Below the pieces are notes generated by a model. That model saw only the letters and a program-made list of their open reading frames with translations, ran no database searches and was not told where the DNA came from. DNA of 64,000 nt, taken from contig JAUIAB010000005.1 of the NCBI GenBank assembly GCA_030425505.1, positions 61,139 through 125,138 of the forward strand. The letters run 5' to 3'. Shown piece after piece: positions 43,953 through 54,043 of this stretch. The stretch comes from Bacteroidia bacterium (GTDB lineage Bacteria; Bacteroidota; Bacteroidia; Cytophagales; Flammeovirgaceae). Numbering within the stretch: the first letter of the stretch is position 1; each line of letters starts with the position of its first letter. The position numbers and the translations under genes were made by a program.

Positions 43953-45227
43953 ATGGAAATCTCTCTTTTATATAAAGAATTTTTAGATTCTAAGGGTATA
44001 AGCATAGATACAAGAAGTTTAAAGCCAGGAGAGTTTTTTTTTGCTTTAAGAGGAGCAAACTTTAATGGAAATAAATTTGTAAACCTTGCATTAGACCTTG
44101 GAGCGCACTGTGTGGTTTCGGATGATCCTACATTAAACAATGATAATAGAGTATTCTTTGTTAAAGATAGTTTAGAGACATTTCAGAGCCTGGCACTGTT
44201 CCATAGAGAAACTTTAAATATACCCATAATAGCAATTGGAGGATCTAATGGAAAGACTACCACTAAAGAACTTTTGCATCATATCTTATCTCTTAAATTT
44301 AAAGTCTTTTCTACTCCAGGAAATTACAACAATCATATTGGCGTGCCGCTAAGCATACTTAGAATTCCTAATGATGCGGACTTGGCAATCATTGAAATAG
44401 GAGATGATAAACCAAAGGAAGTTGAGTTTTTGTGTAAAATTTCAAAACCAACTCATGGGTTAATCACCAATGTAGGGATGGATCATATGGAAGGGTTTAA
44501 AAGCTTTGAAGAAAATATAGCAACTAAGCTAGAGCTTTTTGAGTATTTGAAATCGAATAATGGTCTTTTATTTGTTGATGAGAGTGATAACAATATCCCA
44601 CCAAAGGTGATGGGGGTTGATAAAAACACTAAGTTTTTCAATTATGAAAAAGCAATAAGTAATATTTACCTTGAACCTTATTTGAGTTTTACCTTCAATG
44701 ACCAAAAAGTTAACACTAACCTCTTCGGAAAATACAACTTGAAAAACATTTCTTCTGTTTATGCTATAGCAAGTTTTTTTGAAGTTCCAGAAAAGAATAT
44801 TTTGTCAGGCATCTCTTCTTATAAACCAAAAAATATGAGATCTGAGGTTATCCAAAAAAATGATAATGTAATTATTTTAGATGCCTATAATGCTAATCCT
44901 TCTTCTATGAGTGCTGCGTTAGAAAGCTTTGCAGAGGTTAAAGGAAAGAGTAAAGTTCTTATTTTGGGTGATATGTTAGAGCTTGGATGTTTATCAGATA
45001 CAGAACATGCAAAGGTGATAAATACTGTAATGAACCTTAATTTTGATAAAGTGTTTTTTGTAGGTACACACTTTGAAAAAAATAAAGTTGATTTTGATAG
45101 TTTTCTTTATTTCAAAGATGTTTTAGGTTTATCCAAGTACATTAAAACACATTTTCTCAAAAAATGTATGGTATTAATTAAAGGTTCTAGAAGTTTGAAA
45201 CTAGAGAGTATAGTAGAGTTTTTATAA
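43953..45227 (+). CDS. murF: UDP-N-acetylmuramoyl-tripeptide--D-alanyl-D-alanine ligase
   Basis: Adds D-Ala-D-Ala to the UDP-MurNAc-tripeptide, the last cytoplasmic step of the peptidoglycan precursor. The 424-residue protein has the Mur ligase order: an N-terminal domain (SIDTRSLKPGEFFFALRG), the ATP loop GGSNGKTTTKELLHH, STPGNYNNHIGVPLSIL (MurF hallmark), GLITNVGMDH and the C-terminal domain with ILDAYNANPSSMSAAL. It is followed after 11 bases by mltG on the same strand, pairing wall-precursor synthesis with glycan-strand processing. It lies away from the main dcw cluster. Confidence 0.96.
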   Translation: MEISLLYKEFLDSKGISIDTRSLKPGEFFFALRGANFNGNKFVNLALDLGAHCVVSDDPTLNNDNRVFFVKDSLETFQSLALFHRETLNIPIIAIGGSNGKTTTKELLHHILSLKFKVFSTPGNYNNHIGVPLSILRIPNDADLAIIEIGDDKPKEVEFLCKISKPTHGLITNVGMDHMEGFKSFEENIATKLELFEYLKSNNGLLFVDESDNNIPPKVMGVDKNTKFFNYEKAISNIYLEPYLSFTFNDQKVNTNLFGKYNLKNISSVYAIASFFEVPEKNILSGISSYKPKNMRSEVIQKNDNVIILDAYNANPSSMSAALESFAEVKGKSKVLILGDMLELGCLSDTEHAKVINTVMNLNFDKVFFVGTHFEKNKVDFDSFLYFKDVLGLSKYIKTHFLKKCMVLIKGSRSLKLESIVEFL

Positions 45228-45238
45228 TCAGCTGAGTT

Positions 45239-46261
45239 ATGTTTAAAAAGTATAGATTAGTAATCCTGTTTATCTTCTTATCTCTCTCTTTTGTAACCTT
45301 TTCTTTTTACTCTTATCAACTTTTTTATACTCCTAATATCTTGTTAAATAAAGATAATGGAACAGTTTATATTCCTAAAAATGCAACTATTAATCAGGTT
45401 GTTGACTCTCTCAAAAAGTATGACTACGTCAATGATGTAGTTTCTTTTATGTTTGTTTCTAAACTGTTAAAGTACAATGAGAATGTTAAACCTGGCAAGT
45501 ACGAACTAAAACCTGAAATGAATAACCTAACGGCTGTTCGCTATTTACGCTCAGGTCAGCAAGAGGAAGTCAATGTCACTTTTAGCAGTGTACGTACCGT
45601 CGAAGAAGCACTGGAAAGATTATGTAAAAACATTATTGCAGAAAAAGATTCTGCTATTAAGCTCTTGTTTAAGAGTTCTACTCTAGATAAATTATCCTTT
45701 ACTAAAGAAACCATTCCTGCCCTTTTTTTACCAAACACATACTCTGTTTTTTGGAATACAGATGAAGATCAGCTAATAAAACGGTTAAAGATTGAATACG
45801 ATAGGTTTTGGAATACTGAGAGAAAGAATAAAGCTGAAAAAGTAGGTTTAACTCCAGTTCAGGTAACAACAATTGCCTCACTTGTTAATGCAGAGACGAA
45901 TAAGAAAGAAGAGTGGTCAACAGTTGCAGGTATTTATATAAATAGACTAAATAGAGGTATGGCTCTGGAATCCTGCCCTACTATCATTTATGCTTTAGGA
46001 GATTTCTCTATAAGACGTGTTTTAGATAAACACCTCAAAGTTGAGTCTCCCTACAATACGTATAAATATACTGGTTTACCTCCTGGACCTATAAATATCC
46101 CTTCACCTGCATTGGTTGATGCAGTCTTAAATTATGAAAAACATAAGTTTCTTTATATGTGCGCAAAAGAAGACTTTTCTGGTTTTCATCATTTTTCTTC
46201 AACATATAAAGAGCATTTGAGGCATGCTAAAAAATATCAAAGAGCACTAGATAGGCAATGA
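45239..46261 (+). CDS. mltG: Endolytic murein transglycosylase MltG
   Basis: Cuts nascent glycan strands inside the chain at the membrane. The 340-residue protein has one N-terminal transmembrane helix (about 7-25) and the YceG domain: TTIASLVNAET with the conserved Glu, AGIYINRLNRGM, YNTYKYTGLPPGPINIPS and FLYMCAKEDFSGFHHFS. The usual DPT after the INRL motif reads CPT. It follows murF by 11 bases and is probably in one transcript with it. The next gene is convergent after 13 bases. Confidence 0.94.
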   Translation: MFKKYRLVILFIFLSLSFVTFSFYSYQLFYTPNILLNKDNGTVYIPKNATINQVVDSLKKYDYVNDVVSFMFVSKLLKYNENVKPGKYELKPEMNNLTAVRYLRSGQQEEVNVTFSSVRTVEEALERLCKNIIAEKDSAIKLLFKSSTLDKLSFTKETIPALFLPNTYSVFWNTDEDQLIKRLKIEYDRFWNTERKNKAEKVGLTPVQVTTIASLVNAETNKKEEWSTVAGIYINRLNRGMALESCPTIIYALGDFSIRRVLDKHLKVESPYNTYKYTGLPPGPINIPSPALVDAVLNYEKHKFLYMCAKEDFSGFHHFSSTYKEHLRHAKKYQRALDRQ

Positions 46262-46274
46262 GTTATGAGATAAG

Positions 46275-49200
46275 TTAGACCTCTTCCAAATGATGGGATT
46301 TAACGTATTTCCTAATCACCTTAAATAACTGATCGGGGTTAAAGGGTTTTGTCAAATAATCATTCATTCCACTTTCTAAAACTTGGTCTTTTACATCCAT
46401 AGAAGCGTTAGCCGAAAGTGCTATTATAGGTACTCCTTGATAGTATTTCCCTTTAATTTTTCTAATTTTTGATGCAGAAGTATATCCGTCCATTACAGGC
46501 ATTTGTATATCCATCAAAATAAGATCAACATTGTTGTTTTGTATTGCTTCTATGGCATCTTCTCCATTTTCAGCTATAAATGTTTGTACTCCCCACTTTC
46601 CTAAAAACTTCTTGGCAACTAAAATATTCATTTTGTTGTCTTCAACTACTAATACTTTAAGCCCCTTCAAGCTAGAATCTATTTCAATAGCTGTTATCTT
46701 CTCAGTAGATCCAGAAGTAATCTTTTTCCCTTTGCTTAACTCAATGTTTATAATAAATGAAGTACCCTTACCTTCTGTGCTTTTAACCTCTATTTCACCT
46801 TCCATTAGCTCAACTAAACGCTTGGAAATAGCTAAACCAAGTCCTGTTCCACCATATTTTCTTGTCGTATCAGAGTTTGCCTGAGTAAAGTTTTCGAAAA
46901 TACTTTTGAGTTTGTCTTGTGGTATGCCAATTCCTGTATCTTTTACTTCTATAGTAAGTTTTTGCTTTTTTGAGTTCTTCTCTTCCAGGTTAAATAATAA
47001 CTCAACTTTTCCTTCGGAAGTGAACTTAATAGCATTACCGATCAAATTAGTAAGTATCTGATTTATTCTTATTGGATCTCCTATCAAAAAGTTTTCAAGG
47101 TTTTTAGCAGGTTGCACTTTTAATGATATTCTTTTTTCTTCTGCTTTTGGAGCAAACATCTGACCTATTCCCTGTAGTAAGTCGCCGAGGTTAAATTCTA
47201 TATTTTCAAAGTCTATTTTTCCTGCTTCAATTTTAGAAAAATCAAGTATATCGTTTACTAATGCTATTAGATGATTAGCAGAAAACTGTAGTGCTTTTAG
47301 GTTTTCTAACTGATCTGGTTTTGGGTTTTCCTGAAGCAATAAATGACCTAAGCCAATAATTGCATTGATCGGTGTCCTGATCTCATGGCTCATTACAGAA
47401 AGGAACTGAGCTTTAGCTACAGATGCTTGTTCCGCTTTTTCCTTAGCAATGGCAAGTTGTTTATTAACTTTTACCATTTCACTAATATCAGCAGCATAGA
47501 AGTTTATATATCCTTTATCAGCGTATAAGCTGAGTGTTATACTGTATGTTTTTTCTCCTATTTTCTGATCAAAAAAGATAATTTCATTGGAGTGTATCAC
47601 CGAGTTTACCCTTTCCATAAGAAAACTAGGAACAAATTCGCCTTCTTTGGTATCCCATTCCTTCAAAATTATTTCTCCAGGAGAGTTAGCGTAAAATATC
47701 TGACCTTTAGTTGAAATTCTCAATATAGGATTTGGGCTTTCCTCTGGGAATCTTGAAAGAATTTCTACATCTTCTCTTGCCTTTCTTCTGTTGTAGGCAT
47801 TATCAATAAGCGTTGATATTGTTTTAAGCATATCAACATCAGCCATATCCCACCTTTTTGATTCCAAGTTATGATCCAGACCAACAAACCCATGTGCTTT
47901 ATCTTCACATGCTATTGGGAAAAGAATTACAGATTTTGCGCCTGTATTGCTAAAAAACTTGCTCAGATCTTCAGGTAGCGTATTTACATCTTTAATATTA
48001 AAGATTTCATTTTCGGTTAGTAGACCCTTAAGAGAAGGAACCATTGAGTAAGGCAACGTTTTTATCGACTTTAATAAAAACGGAAGGTCACCACTATTCC
48101 ACTCATATGCATTATTTGTGTGCCTACCATCTTCCGAGTCTTCAAATATATAAATCCTGTTAACCTGTAGGTATTTTCCAATAACTTCCAGCACAGATTG
48201 CATCCTTTCTTCGAAGCTATCCGTCCCATTGAGTGTATAGGAAACTTCAGAAAGAATTCTCTGTCTTCGTAAACTTTTTAGAAGTTTCTTTTTAGATTCT
48301 TTCAATGAGGTAATATCAATACTATACTCTATAAGCTGATCTATAGCATCCTTATCCCAGTAAACAGGAGAAAGTATTCTTAGTAAGTTTTTTTCCTTTC
48401 CTTCAATAATTAAAGAATCCTCCCACTCTACTTTTGTGTTTTTTCTAATGGCTCTATTGAGATATTTTTCTGTATTGACTTTATAAACAGAGTTAGTCAA
48501 ACCACTGGTTTTAGCGTTTACCTCAATTTTAGTAAGTAGCGCTTTAGATGCCTCATTTCTAAACACAGGGTTTTTTTGTGAGTCATAGACAACCACTTCT
48601 GCTGGGATTTGATTTAGTACTCCTTCATAAAACTCTTTTAATTGCTTGACTTTATCTTCTACTTTCTTCCTGTCTGTAATGTCTGCCAGCATACCAGTAG
48701 CAGCTTTAAAACTACCATCTTCATTTAACTCTACCTTGGAAGAAACAATAGTCCAGACTTCTTTTCCAGACTTTGTGACTAGTTTTGAGTCGTAATACTT
48801 CTGGTCTCCTTTTATTACTTTCTTTATATTTCTTTTAGCAATTTCTTTTCCTTCTTCATCCATGAAATGAAAGAAAGATCTACCTATTATTTCATCTTTA
48901 GAATACTCTAAAATTTGACACATTTTCTCATTCACGTAAACTGTTTTTCCATCCCCGTCTACTTCCCAAATACCTTCTTGGGCGAGCTCAACAATATCTC
49001 TGTACTTTTTTTCACTTTCTTTCAGGTGAGCACCCACCCTGTTAAGCTCTTTCAGCTGATAGTTGAGTCTATCTTCCCTTGATGCTAGTTCTATATTTAG
49101 CTTTTCTTGCTCTTCAAAAGAGTTTTCTAGATCTACTCTAGCTCTAAAGTTTGTTTTTAGAAATTGATCAACTATTAGGAAAATAAAGGCAAAAGGTATA

Positions 49201-49718
49201 ACTAAGCTGTAAACATTTGGCTGAAAAACATTTATTGACTTTGTATGCTGAACAGGAACTCCCTCTTTAGCTAGTGCAAGAAAAAAGGAGAGTATAGATA
49301 GGGCAATTAATGAATAAATAAATCCGTATTTTTTACTTAATGTAAAGAAAGCATACAGCATTAAGACAATACTCCAAGCAAGAGTAACTATGTTGACCTG
49401 ACCGTTAGAAGAAATTATAGAAATTATTAAAAAATCTATTAATACTAAACTGTATAGGTGGGCAGCAAACTTGAGCTTTCCTAGTAATTTTATAATAAAT
49501 AGATTCGCTACTAGAGCCAAAATACACCCTAGAGAAGCTATTGCTTGGTTTTTGTAATCGCTAAGAAATAAGAAAGGCTGTTGTATGATGAATAGTACTA
49601 AAGTGATTAAATTTAAACTAATAATAAGCTGTGCTATTGCCCTCTCATAGTGGTCTTCTATTTCTCTTAGGTGCTTTCCCCCTAACCATTTCGTTATGAG
49701 CTGGACAGTGTTCTTCAT
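46275..49718 (-). CDS. Hybrid sensor histidine kinase with PAS, GAF and receiver domains
   Basis: A 1147-residue inner-membrane kinase. Domain order: about six transmembrane helices (30-190), coiled coil, PAS (about 230-350), second PAS (355-470), GAF (475-650), third PAS (655-760), HisKA with SHEIRTPINAIIG, HATPase_c with the GTGLGLAISKRL box, and a receiver with VLVVEDNKMN and phospho-acceptor Asp in LILMDIQMPVMDG. It ends without an HPt domain, so a separate phosphotransfer protein would be needed if the relay goes on. The signal is unknown; no regulator gene is adjacent. Confidence 0.94.
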   Translation of the reverse strand: MKNTVQLITKWLGGKHLREIEDHYERAIAQLIISLNLITLVLFIIQQPFLFLSDYKNQAIASLGCILALVANLFIIKLLGKLKFAAHLYSLVLIDFLIISIISSNGQVNIVTLAWSIVLMLYAFFTLSKKYGFIYSLIALSILSFFLALAKEGVPVQHTKSINVFQPNVYSLVIPFAFIFLIVDQFLKTNFRARVDLENSFEEQEKLNIELASREDRLNYQLKELNRVGAHLKESEKKYRDIVELAQEGIWEVDGDGKTVYVNEKMCQILEYSKDEIIGRSFFHFMDEEGKEIAKRNIKKVIKGDQKYYDSKLVTKSGKEVWTIVSSKVELNEDGSFKAATGMLADITDRKKVEDKVKQLKEFYEGVLNQIPAEVVVYDSQKNPVFRNEASKALLTKIEVNAKTSGLTNSVYKVNTEKYLNRAIRKNTKVEWEDSLIIEGKEKNLLRILSPVYWDKDAIDQLIEYSIDITSLKESKKKLLKSLRRQRILSEVSYTLNGTDSFEERMQSVLEVIGKYLQVNRIYIFEDSEDGRHTNNAYEWNSGDLPFLLKSIKTLPYSMVPSLKGLLTENEIFNIKDVNTLPEDLSKFFSNTGAKSVILFPIACEDKAHGFVGLDHNLESKRWDMADVDMLKTISTLIDNAYNRRKAREDVEILSRFPEESPNPILRISTKGQIFYANSPGEIILKEWDTKEGEFVPSFLMERVNSVIHSNEIIFFDQKIGEKTYSITLSLYADKGYINFYAADISEMVKVNKQLAIAKEKAEQASVAKAQFLSVMSHEIRTPINAIIGLGHLLLQENPKPDQLENLKALQFSANHLIALVNDILDFSKIEAGKIDFENIEFNLGDLLQGIGQMFAPKAEEKRISLKVQPAKNLENFLIGDPIRINQILTNLIGNAIKFTSEGKVELLFNLEEKNSKKQKLTIEVKDTGIGIPQDKLKSIFENFTQANSDTTRKYGGTGLGLAISKRLVELMEGEIEVKSTEGKGTSFIINIELSKGKKITSGSTEKITAIEIDSSLKGLKVLVVEDNKMNILVAKKFLGKWGVQTFIAENGEDAIEAIQNNNVDLILMDIQMPVMDGYTSASKIRKIKGKYYQGVPIIALSANASMDVKDQVLESGMNDYLTKPFNPDQLFKVIRKYVKSHHLEEV

Positions 49719-49759
49719 TCGTTTAATTTAAATTTTCCTACACACCTATAACAGATGTG

Positions 49760-51919
49760 TCAGTGAGATATAGTGATTTTAAGTGTTCCATTATTCAATC
49801 TATCACTATTATAACGTAAATAATAAAATCCGTTTGCCCAGTTTTTAGTACTTATGGTTAAAAACTTACTTGTGTTAATTTTTTTCTTATTAAGAACTAT
49901 TTGCCCAAGCATATTATATATTACAAACTCTGTAATAATTTGATCAAATTCTACTTTTAAATTATTATCAGCAGGGTTAGGATATACTTTAATACCAGTA
50001 GGTTTCAAGACTTCAGTACTTGTTATTTCAGAGCTTCTTGATAGATGTATTAATCCTCCACCCAAGCTTCCCAAGATTAAGCTTTTAGAGGTATAGGTTA
50101 CTCCACTAAGCTCTCCAAATCTACTGGAGGTTTTATCTTCTACTTTAGCTTTATTAGAGAAGTAAAATCTATTTTCAGCAAAATCGTAGTTTTTGTAAAC
50201 GTTTATTTGCTTAACAGAAGTTGATGTAATTAGCTCAATGTGGGAGTCTTTTGAATTTCTTTTTATATCAAAGCATTTTATTTTTTCTCTAATTCCTCCA
50301 ATATTACCTATGCTCTCTTCTTTTAATAGAAAGTTATCTCCCTCTTTTTCATACCATTCTATTCTTCCAGAAGAGTTTCTAGCTACTAAAATGTCTTGAT
50401 CATCATCCTGATCTATGTCAAAGAATTTCATATAATCAAACCTACTTATGGAGATATTATGCGCTAGGTTATTAACATTACTTGCATTAAAATTAGAATT
50501 ACCATTATCTACGAAATAACCTATTTTAAGATCATACTCATCGTTAGAGATGTAAGAAAACACAAATTCTCTTTTTCCATCTTTGTCAAGATCTATTAAC
50601 TGTGGCTTTATGCTTTTCCACTTTTTTTCAGAAAAAGAAAGATAATCATCAGTTATAAGTCTATACTCAGGATCTTCACTAGTTCTAGTATTTTCAAAAA
50701 GAGAAATGGTAGAATAAAAATCTCCAGAAGGGTTTACTTTACCATAATTGCCTACTAATAAATCTAAGTCTTCATCATTATCTATATCGCACAAATAAGG
50801 GTAAGGTTCTTCTCCAAAAAGCATCATTTCTGATTGTAAAAACCCTTTCTCTAAAAGCTCAAACTTGGTGGAGGCTTCACCTTCTGAGCTTCTATGATAA
50901 AAACAAACAGATGAACTGTAATTAATTAACCCATTGTTACTTCCATTATACAATGTGCTTACTATCAAGTCTTTGTTTCCATCATTATCAAAGTCTTCAT
51001 AGTAAGCAACTGGGAAGGGTAGAGTTAAGCTTGAGTCTGGGTATTCGGTTCTCACATTTCCAATTATAGGCTCTGAGTTGTTGGCTACATTAGTAAGTCC
51101 CAAAAAAGATGTACAGCCAACTTCACTAAATAGTACATCCTTATCCCCATCATTATCGTAATCAATACTTGTAATTGCTGTACCGTTATGAAGAATTTTC
51201 TGATTAGTAAAACAAGAAGACGTATCTCCTCTCAATATTACTTTTTCACATCCTCCGCACTCCACAAAACCTCCCCATTGATCTGATATTTTTTGAAAAG
51301 CTAATGTATCTGTTCTACCGTAGTTCTCAACACTATTATTTTGATGGTAAGTCAGTGTTCCACCAACATAAGGTGTTGGTGTCAATACATCAATATCCCC
51401 ATCTTCATCTAAGTCTTTTATTATTGGCATATCTGTTATATTGATCTGCAATCGCAATATGCCTGAAAATGCCTCAGTGAAAACTAAAGCAGGTTCATCT
51501 TCAAATATTAAATCATTACTCTGAGAGGAGTTTTTGTATACAATCAACCCGTTATTATCTAGAGTAAATAAGTCTAAATCACCGTCATTATCGCTATCTA
51601 TTAATTTGATAAAGTGAGAAACCTCAGGAAAGAGAAACTCAAACTCTGGTTCGTAGTTATACTTTCCATTGTTATAAACATAACACGTTACTCTTTTAGA
51701 AACATTGTCATAGATTACCAGGTCACTTAAATTGTCTTGATTTAAAAACGCTTTATTAAACTGAGGGGCAGCTATCCCACCAGACCATATGTTTTTTTCA
51801 ACTTTACTATCAACAGCAGGAAATTTGAAGGTAAGGTTTAAGTCCTGAGATAATAAGCTGGTAGCTGAAAAAAAAAATACCAGCAAAAAACAAAAGCTTT
51901 TGTTCAACTCTTTTTCCAT
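49760..51919 (-). CDS. Secreted FG-GAP/VCBS-repeat protein with T9SS type A sorting domain
   Basis: A 719-residue exported protein (signal peptide cleaved after LLSQ near residue 25). Many Asp-rich calcium-binding-like repeats of FG-GAP/VCBS type follow (LIDSDNDGDLDLFT, IKDLDEDGDIDVLTP, FDIDQDDDQDILVA), building a beta-propeller. The last about 75 residues are a type A T9SS C-terminal sorting domain: IKVYPNPADNNLKVEF, VIYNMLGQIV and GFYYLRY. It is therefore expected to cross the outer membrane by the Por system and to sit on the surface. The first 16 bases overlap the upstream thioredoxin-like gene. Confidence 0.9.
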   Translation of the reverse strand: MEKELNKSFCFLLVFFFSATSLLSQDLNLTFKFPAVDSKVEKNIWSGGIAAPQFNKAFLNQDNLSDLVIYDNVSKRVTCYVYNNGKYNYEPEFEFLFPEVSHFIKLIDSDNDGDLDLFTLDNNGLIVYKNSSQSNDLIFEDEPALVFTEAFSGILRLQINITDMPIIKDLDEDGDIDVLTPTPYVGGTLTYHQNNSVENYGRTDTLAFQKISDQWGGFVECGGCEKVILRGDTSSCFTNQKILHNGTAITSIDYDNDGDKDVLFSEVGCTSFLGLTNVANNSEPIIGNVRTEYPDSSLTLPFPVAYYEDFDNDGNKDLIVSTLYNGSNNGLINYSSSVCFYHRSSEGEASTKFELLEKGFLQSEMMLFGEEPYPYLCDIDNDEDLDLLVGNYGKVNPSGDFYSTISLFENTRTSEDPEYRLITDDYLSFSEKKWKSIKPQLIDLDKDGKREFVFSYISNDEYDLKIGYFVDNGNSNFNASNVNNLAHNISISRFDYMKFFDIDQDDDQDILVARNSSGRIEWYEKEGDNFLLKEESIGNIGGIREKIKCFDIKRNSKDSHIELITSTSVKQINVYKNYDFAENRFYFSNKAKVEDKTSSRFGELSGVTYTSKSLILGSLGGGLIHLSRSSEITSTEVLKPTGIKVYPNPADNNLKVEFDQIITEFVIYNMLGQIVLNKKKINTSKFLTISTKNWANGFYYLRYNSDRLNNGTLKITISH

Positions 51920-52464
51920 TTGATATTACACCCCATACTAGGGTACTGCTCCTCCACTACTGCTTTGTTTTCTAAAATAGCATCTAAAGCGTTTGTTAAA
52001 TCTTTTCCAGTTACTGCCACATTACTTCCAGGTCTTGAATCATCAAACTGACCTCTATAGACACATTTCAAGTCTTTATCAAATACATAAAAGTCTGGAG
52101 TACAGGCGGCCTGATATGCTTTTGCAACTTCCTGCGTTTTGTCGAGGAGATAAGGAAATGGATATCCACATTTTTCGGACTGTATGATCATTTTTTCTGG
52201 GGAATCGTCAGGATATTGTTCATAATCATTAGAATTAATACCAATAAAGGAGATACCTTTGCTTTGGTATGTTTTAGCTACATCCGCTAGTTTTTTGTTG
52301 ATGTGGATAACAAACGGACAGTGATTGCAAATAAACATTATCACTGTTGCTAGAGATGATTTTAACTCATCTAGTGATTGATGTTTTTCTAAAGTGGGGT
52401 TTAAAAGGTCAAAATCAGGAGCTTTATAGCCCAGTGGTATCATATTAGATGGTGTTTTTGCCAT
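51904..52464 (-). CDS. Thioredoxin-family protein (AhpC/TSA-like) with CNHCP motif
   Basis: A 186-residue protein without a signal peptide. KAPDFDLLNP opens the fold, MFICNHCPFV carries Cys46 and Cys49, CTPDFYVFD holds the cis-Pro loop, and the protein ends GCNIKWKKS. The CNxCP motif and the GCxIKWK tail are shared with the lipoprotein at 35617-36240, indicating a cytoplasmic paralogue. The tail Cys is conserved in both and may take part in the redox cycle. Its end overlaps the surface-protein gene by 16 bases, so the two may be translationally coupled. Confidence 0.85.
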   Translation of the reverse strand: MAKTPSNMIPLGYKAPDFDLLNPTLEKHQSLDELKSSLATVIMFICNHCPFVIHINKKLADVAKTYQSKGISFIGINSNDYEQYPDDSPEKMIIQSEKCGYPFPYLLDKTQEVAKAYQAACTPDFYVFDKDLKCVYRGQFDDSRPGSNVAVTGKDLTNALDAILENKAVVEEQYPSMGCNIKWKKS

Positions 52465-52594
52465 TTTTTATAAACAGTTGATTCTAGCCGTTTGTTAAAA
52501 ATTAATATTTTGATCAAAAAAGTAATTATAAACATTTTCTTTTAAATAGTTTATATTCAAAAAGTTATATAAACATATATATAGTAAAGATTTT

Positions 52595-53323
52595 ATGGAG
52601 AAAGTCGTTCCATACTCTGATAGTCAAGCAACAAAAAAGGAGCAAGTAGCTTTGATGTTTGATAACATCTCTTCTAAGTATGATTTTTTAAATAGATTCT
52701 TAAGCCTTGGGGTAGATAAATACTGGAGAAGAAAAGTAGTTAAAATACTTAAGTCCCTTAAACCGGATAACGTATTAGATATAGCTACAGGAACTGGTGA
52801 TTTGGCAATCAGTATTGCTAAGATAAAACCCAAAAAGATAGTAGGGGTTGATATTTCAAAAGGAATGCTTTCGTTAGGAGTCAAGAAAGTACAAAGAAAG
52901 GGATTGGATAATATAATTGACCTGAAGTATGGAGACTCTGAAAATTTACCTTTTGAGACAGAGTCTTTTTCAGCAGTAACCGTTGCATTTGGGGTTAGAA
53001 ACTTTGAGAACCTGGAAAAAGGTATAAGCGAAATTTTTAGAGTGCTGAAGAGGGAAGGCAAGGTAATAATTTTAGAGTTTTCCAACTCTAATTCATCTAT
53101 AATGAGAAAACTTTTCAATTTTTACTTTAAAAAGATTTTGCCAAAGGTTGGTAAAATTGTTTCGAAGGATAAATCTGCGTATACTTATCTTCCAGATTCT
53201 GTGGAAAGCTTTCCCAGTGGTAAAGTATTTGCAGAAGTATTAGAAAAACAAGGATTTAAATTGATAACATGGCAATCGTTCACATTTGGAGTAAGTACAA
53301 TTTACGTTGGGTCAAAGCCTTAA
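52595..53323 (+). CDS. ubiE: Demethylmenaquinone methyltransferase
   Basis: SAM-dependent C-methyltransferase for the last step of menaquinone synthesis. The 242-residue protein has the expected N-terminus (VALMFDNISSKYDFLNRFLSLG), the SAM loop VLDIATGTGDLAI, YGDSENLPFE, VAFGVRNFENL and the C-terminal WQSFTFGVSTIYVGSKP signature. Its end overlaps the following PorT-like gene by 55 bases in another frame; the ubiE-porT order is one I recall from other Bacteroidota. Confidence 0.96.
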   Translation: MEKVVPYSDSQATKKEQVALMFDNISSKYDFLNRFLSLGVDKYWRRKVVKILKSLKPDNVLDIATGTGDLAISIAKIKPKKIVGVDISKGMLSLGVKKVQRKGLDNIIDLKYGDSENLPFETESFSAVTVAFGVRNFENLEKGISEIFRVLKREGKVIILEFSNSNSSIMRKLFNFYFKKILPKVGKIVSKDKSAYTYLPDSVESFPSGKVFAEVLEKQGFKLITWQSFTFGVSTIYVGSKP

Positions 53324-54033
53324 TTTTTTCTTTTGCTATTTTACTTTTAAGTAACTCTATTGCTCAATCTCAAAAATCTATCAATAATAAAAAAGGAGCA
53401 ACTACTTTTAATTTAACTCAGTATGAACAAAAGTGGATTCATTATGGGATGCAGCTGGGTTTTTTCTCTTCTTCTATGCGGGTAAAGTACTCGGATTTGT
53501 ATGCTAATACCCCTACAGAAGAAGATGGCTTAATTGGTGTATATTCTTCTCGCTCTCCTGGTTTTACTATTGGTTTTGTTTTAAATGTTGGTCTTCCAAG
53601 TATATTGTGGGATTTTCGGTTTCAACCAAATATCTCCTTGTATGAACGATCTATGGAATATACTTATGTTAACCAACAAACAGAAATTAAAAAGTCTGAA
53701 GTAACTATGTTAGAATTTCCTCTATTATTGAAATATAAATCTTTAAGAAGAAACAATCATCTACTATATATGATTGGTGGAATTAGTCCATCTTTTAGAG
53801 TTGGGGGTAAAATAGATGACCCATTAAATAACCTTGCTTATGGTGATAGTAATGTTGAGGTTGTTTATGGTTTTGGCTTTCATATGTATATGCAGATTTT
53901 TAATTTTGCACCTGAAATACGTTTTTCTCATGGTCTGGCTAATATTTTTAAGAAAAATAATAATGAGTTCTCAGATCAACTAAGAGCAGTTTATACACAT
54001 AAAGTAAGCATAATATTAAACTTTGAAGGGTAA
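53269..54033 (+). CDS. porT: PorT-like outer-membrane beta-barrel protein (probable T9SS component)
   Basis: A 254-residue protein with a hydrophobic export signal (about residues 15-32, cleavage after NSIAQS) and a barrel-like mature part (YGMQLGFFSSSMRVKYSD, PGFTIGFVLNVGLPSILWDF, VTMLEFPLLLKYKS, YGFGFHMYMQIFNFAPEIRF). PorT/SprT is needed for type IX secretion; the assignment rests on barrel features, length and the position after ubiE. The ATG lies inside the last 55 bases of ubiE, leaving a 14-residue segment before the signal core; no later in-frame start codon precedes the core. Two T9SS-sorted proteins are encoded nearby. Confidence 0.75.
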   Translation: MAIVHIWSKYNLRWVKALIFSFAILLLSNSIAQSQKSINNKKGATTFNLTQYEQKWIHYGMQLGFFSSSMRVKYSDLYANTPTEEDGLIGVYSSRSPGFTIGFVLNVGLPSILWDFRFQPNISLYERSMEYTYVNQQTEIKKSEVTMLEFPLLLKYKSLRRNNHLLYMIGGISPSFRVGGKIDDPLNNLAYGDSNVEVVYGFGFHMYMQIFNFAPEIRFSHGLANIFKKNNNEFSDQLRAVYTHKVSIILNFEG

Positions 54034-54043
54034 TAATTATATG

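Noticed and set aside
52624..53118. Minus-strand frame of 164 codons
   Set aside because: Antisense to ubiE, which has full family motifs.
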